A stretch of 64,000 nucleotides of DNA from an uncultured Pseudocitrobacter sp. (GTDB lineage Bacteria; Pseudomonadota; Gammaproteobacteria; Enterobacterales; Enterobacteriaceae): NCBI GenBank assembly GCA_913778145.1, contig CAJYVI010000149.1, positions 1-64,000 on the forward strand, read 5' to 3'. Of this stretch, positions 32,080-42,359 are shown one piece after another. Every line of letters begins with the position of its first letter. Position 1 is the first letter of the stretch. The notes beneath the pieces are model-generated. The model had not been told where the DNA came from and made no database searches. It worked only from the letters and a program-made list of their open reading frames with translations. Both the position numbers and the translations under genes were made by a program.

Positions 32080-32150
32080 TCGGATGGCGGCTGCGCCTTA
32101 TCCGACCTACAGGATTTGCGTAGGCCGGATAAGCGAAGCGCCATCCGGCA
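32080..32150. repeat. REP/BIME element between yhaJ and yhaH
   Basis: Two REP units in inverted orientation: GTCGGATGGCGGCTGCG...TTATCCGACCTAC and GTAGGCCGGATAAGCG...GCCATCCGGC. They lie between convergent genes and may act as a processing or termination barrier. Confidence 0.9.
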
Positions 32151-32159
32151 ATAATCGCG

Positions 32160-32525
32160 CTACGAATTCAATTTCGGATCTGCGCCAAAACGGTTCTCGC
32201 CCGGCGTCCCCGCCTGGCAGTTGAAGATTATAATTACCAGCCAGCCGATAATCGGGATGATCAGCAGCAACAACCACCAGGCCGAGCGATCGGTATCGTG
32301 CAGGCGGCGGAACTGAACGGCCCACCAGGGCAGGAAAATTAGCACACCATAAATGGTTGTCAGAATGCCTTCACCGCTGGCGCGCTGCCAGCCCAGCATC
32401 TTATCAAGAATACCCAGCACCAGCGTAAAGATGACGTTGACCAGAATAAACATCCAGTACTCTTTACGGCGCGCGCGGCCCCCAAAACCGATGTAATTTC
32501 GTAGAACTTTGAGATACCAATCCAT
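32160..32525 (-). CDS. yhaH: DUF805 inner-membrane protein YhaH
   Basis: A 121-residue DUF805 protein matching E. coli YhaH in length and in MDWYLKVLRNYIGFGGRARRKEYWMF at the start. About four membrane segments, the RRLHDTDRSAWW motif and the NCQAGTPGENRFG tail are visible. Function is unknown. E. coli has a second copy (yhaI) beside it; only one is present here. Confidence 0.92.
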   Translation of the reverse strand: MDWYLKVLRNYIGFGGRARRKEYWMFILVNVIFTLVLGILDKMLGWQRASGEGILTTIYGVLIFLPWWAVQFRRLHDTDRSAWWLLLLIIPIIGWLVIIIFNCQAGTPGENRFGADPKLNS

Positions 32526-32625
32526 TTTCTGCCTCAGCTATTCGTTAATCACTTGTTTTCTAAGCAATCAAATTAAGAATAGCCGTGAATGAAACGGCGG
32601 TAAATATTGGTGTCACCAATTAATA

Positions 32626-32645
32626 GGGCATCCCGAAGGATGCCC
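32626..32645 (-). terminator. Terminator after yqjG
   Basis: GGGCATCC, a CGAA loop and GGATGCCC form a perfect 8-bp stem, followed on the minus strand by TATTAATT. It sits 7 bases after the yqjG stop. Confidence 0.8.
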
Positions 32646-32652
32646 TGTGCTA

Positions 32653-33639
32653 TTAGCGGAAGCGCTCATCACGCCCGTGTGGCTCGTCGAGATCCTGCCA
32701 CGGCCCAATGGAAATGATTCCCGTAGGGTTAATGGTTTTATGGCTGCGGAAATAGTGATTGCGGATGTGATCGAAATTCACCGTTTCGGCAATGCCAGGC
32801 ATCTGATAGATATCGCGCATAAAGCCGTGCAGGTTCAGATAATCGCTGATGCGGTGCTTATCACACTTAAAGTGCGTCACATACACCGGATCAAAACGGA
32901 TAAGTGTCGTCCACAGGCGAATATCGGCTTCAGTGAGCTGATTGCCCGTCAGATAACGATGCTGACCGAGGATCTGCTCAAGGCGTTCCAGTGAGGTAAA
33001 GACTTTCTCAACTGCATCGCTGTAGGCTTCCTGGCTGGTGGCAAAACCGGCTTTGTAGACGCCGTTATTCACGGTGTCATAGATCCAGCCGTTCAGCTCA
33101 TCAATCTGCGCGCGCAGGGCGACAGGATAGTAATCACCCGCTTTCGCGCCCAGGCCGTCGAAGGCCGTATTGAACATGCGAATGATTTCGGCGGATTCGT
33201 TGCTGACGATGGTATGGTTTTTCTTATCCCACAGTACCGGCACGGTAACGCGCCCGGTGTAGTGCGGATCGGCATGCAGATAGAGTTGATAAAGGAATTC
33301 ATGTTGATACAGCGTATCGCCGGTCGCCGCCGGGAAGCTGTCATCAAAGGTCCAGCCATTTTCCAGCATCAGCGGGTTGACCACGGAAACGGAGATAAAC
33401 GGCTCCAGCCCTTTCAGTTTGCGCAGAATCAGCGTGCGGTGCGCCCACGGGCAGGCGAGCGAGACGTACAGGTGATAGCGATCTTTCTCAGCGGCAAATC
33501 CGCCGACGCCCGATGGGCCTGCTTCGCCATCCGCAGTGAGCCAGTTACGGAATGCCGAGACTGAACGTTGAAATTTACCCCCGGTGGATTTGGTGTCATA
33601 CCAGGTGTCATGCCAGACGCCGTCGATCAGTTGTCCCAT
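32653..33639 (-). CDS. yqjG: Glutathionyl-hydroquinone reductase YqjG
   Basis: A 328-residue xi-class glutathione transferase, the same length as E. coli YqjG. The catalytic Cys63 is in the SLACPWAHRT motif, followed by the thioredoxin-like domain and an all-helical C-terminal domain. It reduces glutathionyl-hydroquinones to free hydroquinone with glutathione. It lies just downstream of yqjF, separated by a hairpin, as in E. coli. Confidence 0.95.
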   Translation of the reverse strand: MGQLIDGVWHDTWYDTKSTGGKFQRSVSAFRNWLTADGEAGPSGVGGFAAEKDRYHLYVSLACPWAHRTLILRKLKGLEPFISVSVVNPLMLENGWTFDDSFPAATGDTLYQHEFLYQLYLHADPHYTGRVTVPVLWDKKNHTIVSNESAEIIRMFNTAFDGLGAKAGDYYPVALRAQIDELNGWIYDTVNNGVYKAGFATSQEAYSDAVEKVFTSLERLEQILGQHRYLTGNQLTEADIRLWTTLIRFDPVYVTHFKCDKHRISDYLNLHGFMRDIYQMPGIAETVNFDHIRNHYFRSHKTINPTGIISIGPWQDLDEPHGRDERFR

Positions 33640-33660
33640 TTTTTCTCTCCTTCAGATAGC

Positions 33661-33687
33661 AAAAGCGAGGAGATGTCTCCTCGCTTT
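33661..33687 (-). terminator. Hairpin between yqjF and yqjG
   Basis: AAGCGAGGAGA and TCTCCTCGCTT form an 11-bp perfect stem with a 2-base gap at the tip, flanked by A/T tracts. It lies between yqjF and yqjG on the same strand and may act as a partial terminator. Confidence 0.65.
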
Positions 33688-33708
33688 GATTCATTCAGTA
33701 TAGTGCGA

Positions 33709-34101
33709 TTACCACTTTTTATTCAGCACACGGTCGATGCTGAATGCGCCAGGGCCTGTGATAGCCAGCAGCAGGAAACCGCCCGCGATGGTGAGGTTTT
33801 TCATGAACATCAGCGAGTTTACGCCTTCCGCGAAGTTACTGTGGAACAGGAACGCGGTCAGGATAGTGAAGCCTGCAGTAAACAGCGCGGTGGTACGGGT
33901 CAGGAAACCAAACAGCACTGCCAGACCGCCGCCAAATTCAAGCAGGATCACCAGCGGCAGCATAAAGCCAGGGACGCCCATTGCTTCCATATATTGTTGG
34001 GTACCCGCATAACCGGTGATTTTGCCCCAACCTGCGGTAATGAACAGAATTGGCATCAGAATGCGCGCTACCAGTACACCAACATCTTCTAATTTTTTCA
34101 T
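33709..34101 (-). CDS. yqjF: DoxX-family membrane protein YqjF
   Basis: A 130-residue DoxX-like protein with four membrane helices, the same length as E. coli YqjF. The start MKKLEDVGVLVARIL at 34101 is chosen because GGAG lies 8 bases before it; the frame is open for 11 further codons but the extra residues are not conserved. In E. coli its promoter responds strongly to dinitrotoluene derivatives through YhaJ and is used in biosensors. Its physiological role is unclear. Confidence 0.92.
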   Translation of the reverse strand: MKKLEDVGVLVARILMPILFITAGWGKITGYAGTQQYMEAMGVPGFMLPLVILLEFGGGLAVLFGFLTRTTALFTAGFTILTAFLFHSNFAEGVNSLMFMKNLTIAGGFLLLAITGPGAFSIDRVLNKKW

Positions 34102-34374
34102 CTTATAACTCCAGGAAACCCATCGGGCGAACAATGTTATTTATTGTGCAAATACACGTTGATGCCGTGTGCCTGCTGTCGATGGAAAGAAGAATACCTG
34201 CGGCCTGGATCAATTGTTAGCAAGGAAAACTGTCGAATTGCTTCAAAAATTCTGAGTAATGAAATGCAAGATGAATATTTTTGTCGAGGCGACTCGGGAA
34301 GTGGTGAATTGCCTGCTGACGGCAAGGAATATCGGCAGGATACTCGGCGCAGGAAACTTACCGGACAGGATGTC

Positions 34375-35355
34375 ATGACTGAGACAACCACTTCGACACC
34401 GCATGATGCTGTTTTTAAAACGTTTATGACCCACCCGGAAACCGCTCGCGACTTTCTGGCGATTCATCTTCCCGCCTCGTTGCGCGCGTTGTGTGACCTG
34501 TCGACGCTGCAGCTGGAATCGAGCAGTTTTATCGATGAGGAGCTAAAGGGGACGCACTCCGATGTGCTGTGGTCCGTAAACACCACGCAGGGAAAAGGAT
34601 ATGTGTATGCGCTGGTTGAGCATCAAAGCTCGGCCCAGAAGAATATGACCTTCCGCCTGATGTACTATGCGTTTTCCGCGATGCATCGCCATCTCAAAAA
34701 CGTTGATAACCAGTTGCCTTTGGTTATCCCGATTCTGTTTTATCACGGCGAACGCAGCCCTTATCCCTATTCCATGCGCTGGTGGGAAGCGTTTAGTTAT
34801 CCGGAACTGGCGAAGCAGCTCTATTTTGAGGCGCTGCCGCTGGTGGATATCACGGTGCTGTCAGATGATGAGATCGCCACCCATCGGCGCATGGCGGTGC
34901 TGGAATTTCTGCAAAAGCATATTCGCCGCCGCGATCTTCTCGAGCTCACCGACGCGCTGGCAAGGCTTTTAGCGCCAGGTTACACTACCCAAAGCCAGTT
35001 CGACGCGATGATGAGCTATATCGCGCAGGCCGGCCATTCCGCCAGTCTGTTCGTCTTTTTTCGCCGGCTGGCGCGTAAGGTACCTCAACACAAGGAGACG
35101 TTGATGACGATTGCGGAGTGGATGGAAAAAGAGCGGGAAAAAGGGATCGATTTTGGCCGTCGGTTAGGGATGAATAAAGGGCGTCGCGAAGGTATTAAGG
35201 ATGGGCTCCGTAGAGGGCTTGATAAGGGTTTTGATAGAGGCGAACGCAACGCCAAACGTCAAATCGCCCGGGCATTATTAGCCACCGGCATCGACGTGGC
35301 AATCATTGCCAAAACCACCGGCCTGACTGTTGCCGAGATAGAAGCGCTCGCCTAA
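34375..35355 (+). CDS. Rpn family recombination-promoting nuclease / putative transposase
   Basis: A 326-residue protein of the YhgA-like/Rpn family with a PD-(D/E)XK nuclease core. HDAVFKTFMTHPETARDFL at the N-terminus, the catalytic aspartate in THSDVLW and the glutamate in ALVEHQSS (near residue 80) are visible. The C-terminus has glycine-spaced charged repeats (GRRLGMNKGRREGIKDGLRRG). In E. coli RpnA-type proteins promote RecA-independent recombination and cut DNA. The ATG at 34375 is used because an AGGA site precedes it; the frame is open upstream. It stands between yqjF and yqjK, where K-12 has no such gene, so it looks like an insertion. Confidence 0.88.
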   Translation: MTETTTSTPHDAVFKTFMTHPETARDFLAIHLPASLRALCDLSTLQLESSSFIDEELKGTHSDVLWSVNTTQGKGYVYALVEHQSSAQKNMTFRLMYYAFSAMHRHLKNVDNQLPLVIPILFYHGERSPYPYSMRWWEAFSYPELAKQLYFEALPLVDITVLSDDEIATHRRMAVLEFLQKHIRRRDLLELTDALARLLAPGYTTQSQFDAMMSYIAQAGHSASLFVFFRRLARKVPQHKETLMTIAEWMEKEREKGIDFGRRLGMNKGRREGIKDGLRRGLDKGFDRGERNAKRQIARALLATGIDVAIIAKTTGLTVAEIEALA

Positions 35356-35385
35356 AAACAAGGCCCGGCATGGTATACCGGGCCT
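35354..35385 (-). terminator. Terminator after yqjK, shared with the Rpn gene
   Basis: AGGCCCGG and CCGGGCCT form an 8-bp stem around a 9-base loop at 35361-35385. On the minus strand it is followed by TTGTTTTTA. It lies between convergent genes. Confidence 0.8.
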
Positions 35386-35393
35386 GTGTCAGA

Positions 35394-35681
35394 TTAACGC
35401 AGCGTACTTTTCACCAGCCGCCAGGCGCTCCAGACGCTGAACCCGCGTCTAGCCCAGCGCACCAGCCTGTTTGGCTGACGCAAACTCCAGACGGCGAACA
35501 CACCGCTACCCGCCAGCGCCCAGGTACGCAGGCTGAGCAGCATCGCCCACTTGCGGTCATAGACGTGGGTAAGCTCCAGCCAGTCGCGTCGGCCCGCACT
35601 TAAGTCCAGCCGCTGTTGCTGAATCTGGCTCAGCAAATACGCCTTACGCGCCTCACGCTCCTTTCTGTTACTCACGGTCAT
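35394..35681 (-). CDS. yqjK: YqjK-like protein
   Basis: A 95-residue basic protein (E. coli YqjK 99) with an N-terminal helical charged part (KEREARKAYLLSQIQQQRLDL) and one hydrophobic segment around residues 50-66. Function is unknown. It overlaps the end of yqjE by 14 bases and belongs to the yqjC-D-E-K cluster. Confidence 0.88.
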   Translation of the reverse strand: MTVSNRKEREARKAYLLSQIQQQRLDLSAGRRDWLELTHVYDRKWAMLLSLRTWALAGSGVFAVWSLRQPNRLVRWARRGFSVWSAWRLVKSTLR

Positions 35682-36066
35682 CCTCCAGCAGCGCCCGGTC
35701 GTTGGCCAGCTCGTGGCGCGTGTGGCGCAGCAGGGTAGAGCGCCGCACTTTACGTAGCGTCCAGAGTCCGCCGATTAACGCCAGCACCAGCAAGGTGACG
35801 GTGGTACCAATCATCACGTTCAGCCGATATTGTGGATCGACCGCCCAAATAATCAGCACCAGCAGGCTCATCAGACCAAACGCAGCAAACAGCAGGGTTA
35901 AGCCGACCAGCAGCAATAGCTGGAAGATATTCGCTTTTTCCTCTTCCAGCTCCACTACCGCAAGGCGCACCCGCGTTTCAACCATCTGCACCAGCACGGT
36001 AACCAGTCGTTGGCCGATGCCGAGGATGTTTTTCCCCGGCCCCTGAGTGTGTTGATAGTCCGCCAT
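35668..36066 (-). CDS. yqjE: Phage-holin-superfamily membrane protein YqjE
   Basis: A 132-residue protein (E. coli YqjE 134) of the YqjE/putative actinobacterial holin-X superfamily. Two strong membrane helices are at about residues 48-72 and 80-104. No lysis gene is nearby, so a phage role is unlikely. It lies one base downstream of yqjD and overlaps yqjK. Confidence 0.9.
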   Translation of the reverse strand: MADYQHTQGPGKNILGIGQRLVTVLVQMVETRVRLAVVELEEEKANIFQLLLLVGLTLLFAAFGLMSLLVLIIWAVDPQYRLNVMIGTTVTLLVLALIGGLWTLRKVRRSTLLRHTRHELANDRALLEDDRE

Positions 36067-36067
36067 A

Positions 36068-36373
36068 TTAGCGACGCGTCAGCAGCACGCCCAGTACCAG
36101 ACCGACTGCCGCCCCGATACCTACGCCGGTCCACGGGTTTTCGCGGACATAACCGTCCGCACGTGCCGCGGCTTCGCGAGTCTGTTTCGCCAGTGCATCG
36201 CTGGTTTCACCCAAACGATGGCGGCTCTCTTTCAGCGCACTTTCGGCTTTGCTACGCAGTTTGCTGATCTCTTCCTTCGACTTATCAGAGGAGCTATTCA
36301 GTACTTCTTCCAGGGTGTCAGCCAGTGATTTTAGTTCCGCGCGCAGGTTATCTGCATTGGTATCTTTAGACAT
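36068..36373 (-). CDS. yqjD: ElaB/YqjD family membrane-anchored ribosome-associated protein
   Basis: A 101-residue protein, the same length as E. coli YqjD. It has a long charged helix (residues 5-75) and a C-terminal membrane anchor (GVGIGAAVGLVLGVLLTRR). E. coli YqjD anchors ribosomes at the inner membrane in stationary phase and inhibits growth when overproduced; expression depends on RpoS. It heads the yqjDEK cluster. Confidence 0.93.
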   Translation of the reverse strand: MSKDTNADNLRAELKSLADTLEEVLNSSSDKSKEEISKLRSKAESALKESRHRLGETSDALAKQTREAAARADGYVRENPWTGVGIGAAVGLVLGVLLTRR

Positions 36374-36402
36374 GATGCTCTCCTGTTTAAATGTCCATGT
36401 GC

Positions 36403-36771
36403 TTAGTACTGGCGAGACTCCAGTTCTTTAAGCTCGTGCTGAGATTCCGCGAGTTTATGCTCGCGTTTGGCAATTTTATCCGCATCGCCTTTTTGCTTTG
36501 CTTCATGCAGGTCACGCTGACGTTCGGCGATCTCTTCTTTCTGCTCGGCAATTTTTTTCTGATGATCGGCGCGTAACTGACTGTCGGAACAGTTGGCTTT
36601 GACCTCACTCAACGCTTTTTTCAGGCCATTAATGCGGTTTTGATTGTTATGCTTTTCGGCATAGCTGATCTCACGCTGGATGTCCTGTTCTTTCTCCTGA
36701 CACAGCGAGGCCGCGCTTGCGCCAGCGGTGAGGGAAAGAAGTGCGATGGTCAGTGCGATGCGGTATTTCAT
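36403..36771 (-). CDS. yqjC: DUF1090 periplasmic protein YqjC
   Basis: A 122-residue DUF1090 protein (E. coli YqjC 122). A signal peptide covers residues 1-20 (MKYRIALTIALLSLTAGASA), and the rest is a highly charged helical or coiled-coil region with two cysteines. It is periplasmic by prediction; function is unknown. It lies 29 bases upstream of yqjD. Confidence 0.92.
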   Translation of the reverse strand: MKYRIALTIALLSLTAGASAASLCQEKEQDIQREISYAEKHNNQNRINGLKKALSEVKANCSDSQLRADHQKKIAEQKEEIAERQRDLHEAKQKGDADKIAKREHKLAESQHELKELESRQY

Positions 36772-36907
36772 GTTAGAAACCTTCCATTGTGTTTAAGTAC
36801 ATCAGGAATGTACGGGTTCCAGTAACGTGAGGTAATAGATTACGCCCACTTACTCAAGCATAGTTAGAAAAATGGAAAATCACCAAAGTCAGTGATGAGA
36901 TACAGAA

Positions 36908-37291
36908 TTATCCAAAGCGATGCGGTGCATCACGCAACAGTGAAAGCCAGGTGGTGGCATCGCGATCGTCGTCCTGCTGGGCGATGATGTAGTCGTGCGG
37001 CAGGGTGCTATCGAGCACCTTTTTGGCGGCGGCGCTTTGCGCGCTGGACTCAAACTTTATGAGTAGGGCGTCGTTTTGCGGCGTGATGCTTTTGAACTGA
37101 ATACCGTTAGCATCCAGATGATGCCAGATGGAGAAGCCATCCGGCATGCTGGCACCCTGGTTGAGTGGACGAATCGCCAGCGTGGATTCTTTCTGCTGTA
37201 ACGTCGCGCACAGCCAGAGAATGGCGCAAAACAGCAGTAGTGCGCCAAGGCTTAGGGTAAATCGACGTAATGTGACCTGTTTCAGCCCCAT
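36908..37291 (-). CDS. mzrA: EnvZ/OmpR modulator MzrA
   Basis: A 127-residue membrane protein (E. coli MzrA 127) with one N-terminal membrane helix (residues 12-30) and a periplasmic domain with conserved MPDGFSIWHHLDA and SAAAKKVLD. In E. coli it interacts with EnvZ and links the Cpx response to OmpR. The start at 37291 is chosen because its ATG shares a base with the yqjA stop (TAATG); the frame is open 11 codons further upstream inside yqjA. The N-terminal 15 residues differ from E. coli. Confidence 0.93.
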   Translation of the reverse strand: MGLKQVTLRRFTLSLGALLLFCAILWLCATLQQKESTLAIRPLNQGASMPDGFSIWHHLDANGIQFKSITPQNDALLIKFESSAQSAAAKKVLDSTLPHDYIIAQQDDDRDATTWLSLLRDAPHRFG

Positions 37292-37956
37292 TATGAGCTC
37301 CGGTTGCCGTACTTTTTCTTCCACAGAACAACCAGCGATCCTACCAGGCCAATCACCAACAGGGCGACCGGCAGCAGCATCAGGCAGGACATCAGCGCGT
37401 CTTCATACTTCAGGAACACCGGCGTTTTGCCGAGCAGGTATCCCAGTGAGGTGAGGATGAGTACCCACAGCAGGCCGCTCATCCAGTTAAAGAACTGGAA
37501 GCGAGCATTGCTCAGGCCGGAGATGCCGGCGATGGTTGGCAGCAGGGTACGCACGAAGGCGATAAAGCGGCCAATCAGCAACGCGGATAGCCCGTGTTTA
37601 TGAAACAGGTGGTGCGCGCGCTGGTGATAATGGGCCGGAAGATGCGAAAGCCAGTTCTGCACAATGCGCGTATTCCCCAGCCATCGCCCCTGAATATAAC
37701 TGAGCCAGCAGCCGAGGCTTGCGGCGGTAGTCAGCAGAAGAATGGTTTGCGGGAAACCCAGCGCGCCTTTGGCAATCAGTACACCAATCAGCACTAGCAG
37801 ACTATCGCCCGGCAGAAAGGCAGCAGGTAACAGCCCGTTCTCAAGGAACAGGATCATAAACAAGACGAAGTAGAGCATGCCAATCATGGAAGGATTCGAC
37901 AGCGTTTCGAAATCCTGGCTCCATAATGCATTTAATAACTGGGATAATAGTTCCAT
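37291..37956 (-). CDS. yqjA: DedA-family membrane protein YqjA
   Basis: A 221-residue DedA-family (SNARE-associated) inner-membrane protein (E. coli YqjA 220). Conserved elements include [21 protein letters not shown] and the [16 protein letters not shown] motif. E. coli YqjA and its paralogue YghB are needed together for cell division, proton-motive-force balance and envelope integrity, and yqjA-mzrA are Cpx-regulated. It forms a two-gene unit with mzrA. Confidence 0.95.
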   Translation of the reverse strand: MELLSQLLNALWSQDFETLSNPSMIGMLYFVLFMILFLENGLLPAAFLPGDSLLVLIGVLIAKGALGFPQTILLLTTAASLGCWLSYIQGRWLGNTRIVQNWLSHLPAHYHQRAHHLFHKHGLSALLIGRFIAFVRTLLPTIAGISGLSNARFQFFNWMSGLLWVLILTSLGYLLGKTPVFLKYEDALMSCLMLLPVALLVIGLVGSLVVLWKKKYGNRSS

Positions 37957-38274
37957 TCACGATTCCTGGTACAACGATTAACGTAACGCCTGAACGAACT
38001 GCGACATTGTTTATATTTTAATCGGTCGCGGTAAACACATCCGTGTTAATGGCGAAGTAAGCAATAGCTAACTCACAGAACGACAAAATGCATCTAATTG
38101 TAACAAACGCTTGAGTTTTGCGTCATAGATTTTGCAGTTTGTTGAGGTTTGATTTTGCGTGTTGCGTGGGGGAGAGGCGAGGGTATTTACAAAGGCTGAC
38201 ACTATATATGTTTTGCTTACCCACAAGAAACATCAGGCCAGTCTGAAGACTGACCTGATGGGGGATTCAGGGCA
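37957..38274. promoter_or_regulatory. yqjA promoter region and exuR terminator
   Basis: 318 bases without a gene. A strong hairpin at 38231-38260 (CATCAGG-CAGTC and GACTG-CCTGATG arms) followed by TTTCTTGT on the minus strand ends exuR 15 bases after its stop. The remainder is AT-rich and should hold the yqjA promoter. A GTAAA element at about 38031 is only half of a CpxR site, so I do not call one. Confidence 0.6.
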
Positions 38275-39051
38275 TTATTTGATGCCGTTGGCGGCGGTGT
38301 CGAGATGCACGACCGGGTTTTCTGCAAAGAGATAGCGGTCGGCATTAAATTCAAAGTCATCGCTGGTTTCGTTGAACAACATCAGTTTAGTGTTTTCCAG
38401 ATGTTGCCACATCGCCAGTTTGGCGGCGTGCGGGTCTTTGCGAATCAGCGCTTTCAGAATTTGGTCGTGGTCATCACACCAGTTATCGACCGTACGGGCA
38501 TCAATGTGCTCATGCAGTTTTTTCCAGTACGGGTTATGGCTGCGCTGGGTCCACATTTTCTCGACGATGGCGGCAAGGGCTGTGTTCTGCGTAGCCAGTG
38601 CCACCTGAATGTGGAATTGCAAATCCCATTCGGAGTCGCGAAAGCACTTCTCGTTGCGGGCTTTGTCCTGAATTTCCATCAGCTTCATGATGTCCTGCTT
38701 GGTCACCTGAGTGGCGGCAAATTCAGCAATATTACTTTCGATAAGCTGACGGGCCTGCAGCAGTTCAAACGGGCCGTAATTGGCGAACTCCATGGATTCG
38801 TCCGGCGCTTGCTGATGGCGTGGCGTATTGGAGATGACATGAATACCGGAACCCTTCCGCACTTCAACGTAGCCTTCGACTTCCAGCATAATGATGGCTT
38901 CACGAACGACCGTACGACTCACGCACTTTTCGTCAGCGATAAAGCGTTCTGCGGGCAGCTTATCGCCTACCAGATAAACGCCTTGCTCAATGCGCTCTTT
39001 CAGCTCAGCGGCAAGTTGCTGATATAAACGACGTGCGTCAGTGATTTCCAT
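38275..39051 (-). CDS. exuR: Hexuronate regulon repressor ExuR
   Basis: A 258-residue GntR-family (FadR subfamily) regulator, the same length as E. coli ExuR. The winged helix covers residues 8-75 ([38 protein letters not shown]) and is followed by an all-helical FCD effector domain. It represses exuT, uxaCA and uxuAB; galacturonate and related hexuronates relieve repression. It lies downstream of exuT on the same strand with its own promoter. Confidence 0.96.
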   Translation of the reverse strand: MEITDARRLYQQLAAELKERIEQGVYLVGDKLPAERFIADEKCVSRTVVREAIIMLEVEGYVEVRKGSGIHVISNTPRHQQAPDESMEFANYGPFELLQARQLIESNIAEFAATQVTKQDIMKLMEIQDKARNEKCFRDSEWDLQFHIQVALATQNTALAAIVEKMWTQRSHNPYWKKLHEHIDARTVDNWCDDHDQILKALIRKDPHAAKLAMWQHLENTKLMLFNETSDDFEFNADRYLFAENPVVHLDTAANGIK

Positions 39052-39080
39052 ATTCTCTCCAGACAGGGTACGGCAGATTA

Positions 39081-39100
39081 GATTTGTTATACCACTTTTA
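39081..39100 (-). promoter_or_regulatory. Probable ExuR operator upstream of exuR
   Basis: GATTTGTTATACCACTTTTA resembles the imperfect palindromic site ahead of exuT/uxaC (AACTTGTCATACAACTT). Its position 30 bases before the exuR start suits autoregulation; the assignment is by similarity only. Confidence 0.45.
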
Positions 39101-39124
39101 CGAGAATCTAACCATAATGCCGCA

Positions 39125-39153
39125 TAAAAAAGCCGCCAGGTTTGGCGGCTTTT
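39125..39153 (-). terminator. exuT terminator
   Basis: AAAAGCCGCCA and TGGCGGCTTTT form a stem with T6 on the minus strand, located 24 bases after the exuT stop. Confidence 0.9.
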
Positions 39154-39176
39154 GCTACAGGTTCATCACTCTCAAA

Positions 39177-40472
39177 CTAGCTTTGCGTGGCCGGTTGATG
39201 CGTTTCTTGCTCAACCTCATCAGCCGGTTTATTTTTCAAGACCGTCCAGATTACCAGCGCACCCAGCAGGTCGAATACCGCCAGTACCGCGAACAGCGGG
39301 CTGAAGCCGATGGTATCGGCCAGCGCACCGACGACCAGTGCAAACAGCGTACTTGCCAGCCAGGCGGACATACCGGTCAGGCCGTTAGCCGTGGCGACTT
39401 CGTTACGACCGAATACGTCAGAAGAGAGCGTAATCAGCGCGCCGGACAGTGCCTGGTGAGCAAAGCCACCGATGCACAGCAGTGCGATAGCAACATACGG
39501 GCTGGTGAACAGACCGATCATACCTGGGCCAATCATCAGCAGAGCGCCCATGGTGACAACCATTTTACGGGAAACAATCAGGTTCACGCCAAACCAGCGC
39601 TGGAACAGCGGCGGCAGGTAACCCCCAACGATACAGCCCAGGTCAGCAAACAGCATTGGCATCCAGGCGAACATCGCGATTTCTTTCAGGTTAAAGCCAT
39701 AAACTTTAAACATGAACAGCGGGATCCAGGCGTTGAAAGTACCCCAGGCCGGTTCTGCCAGGAAACGCGGCAGGGCGATACCCCAGAACTGGCGGTTACG
39801 CAGGATCTGAGCAACAGACATTTTCTTCGCGGTGCTAACCTGATGCTGTGCTTCCTGACCGTTAATAATGTAGTCGCGTTCTTCGTCGGTCAGTTTTTTC
39901 TGATCGCGCGGGTGTTTGTAGAAAATCAACCAGGCCATTGCCCAGGCAAAGCTCAGCACGCCGGAGATAATAAACGCCATCTGCCAGCTATGCATGACGA
40001 TGGCCCATACCACCAACGGAGGCGCAATCATCGCACCGATGGAGGAGCCGACGTTAAAGTAACCGACTGCGATAGAACGCTCTTTCGCCGGGAACCATTC
40101 GGAGCTCGCCTTCAGGCCCGCCGGGATCATCGCAGCTTCTGCTGCACCGACTGCGCCACGCGCCAGCGCCAGGCCACCCCAGCTGCCCGCTAATGCGGTT
40201 GCGCCGCAGAAGACAGCCCATGCAACGGCGAAGAAGGCGTAACCAATTTTGGTGCCCAGAATATCCAGCACATAACCGGCAACAGGCTGCATCACCGTAT
40301 AGGCCGCGGAGTAAGCGGCAATGATATAGGAGTATTGCTGTGTAGAAATGTGCAGCTCTTCCATCAGCGTTGGAGCGGCAGCTGCAACGGTATTACGCGT
40401 CAGGTAGCCCAGCACGGTGCCCAGCGTCACCAGTGCGATCATGTACCAACGTAATCCTTTAATTTTACGCAT
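39177..40472 (-). CDS. exuT: Hexuronate:proton MFS symporter
   Basis: A 431-residue major facilitator of the anion:cation symporter family (E. coli ExuT about 432), related to GarP in this window. Twelve helices are predicted, and GYVLDILGTKIGYAFFAVAW marks the helix 2-3 region. It imports galacturonate and glucuronate. It is divergent from uxaCA across a 460-base control region. Confidence 0.95.
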   Translation of the reverse strand: MRKIKGLRWYMIALVTLGTVLGYLTRNTVAAAAPTLMEELHISTQQYSYIIAAYSAAYTVMQPVAGYVLDILGTKIGYAFFAVAWAVFCGATALAGSWGGLALARGAVGAAEAAMIPAGLKASSEWFPAKERSIAVGYFNVGSSIGAMIAPPLVVWAIVMHSWQMAFIISGVLSFAWAMAWLIFYKHPRDQKKLTDEERDYIINGQEAQHQVSTAKKMSVAQILRNRQFWGIALPRFLAEPAWGTFNAWIPLFMFKVYGFNLKEIAMFAWMPMLFADLGCIVGGYLPPLFQRWFGVNLIVSRKMVVTMGALLMIGPGMIGLFTSPYVAIALLCIGGFAHQALSGALITLSSDVFGRNEVATANGLTGMSAWLASTLFALVVGALADTIGFSPLFAVLAVFDLLGALVIWTVLKNKPADEVEQETHQPATQS

Positions 40473-42345
<1,873 letters not shown>

Positions 42346-42359
42346 GGTCTGGGGTTGAT

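Noticed and set aside
35668-36066. Phage holin gene indicating a prophage
   Set aside because: YqjE belongs to a holin-like superfamily but sits in the conserved yqjCDEK cluster, and no phage genes are nearby.
38025-38050. CpxR box for yqjA
   Set aside because: Only one GTAAA half-site with poor spacing to a second element; the call would rest on E. coli knowledge, not on this sequence.
39084-40193. 369-codon open frame on the plus strand opposite exuT
   Set aside because: It is antisense to a clear MFS transporter; its Gln/Arg/His-rich composition is typical of a reversed membrane-protein gene.
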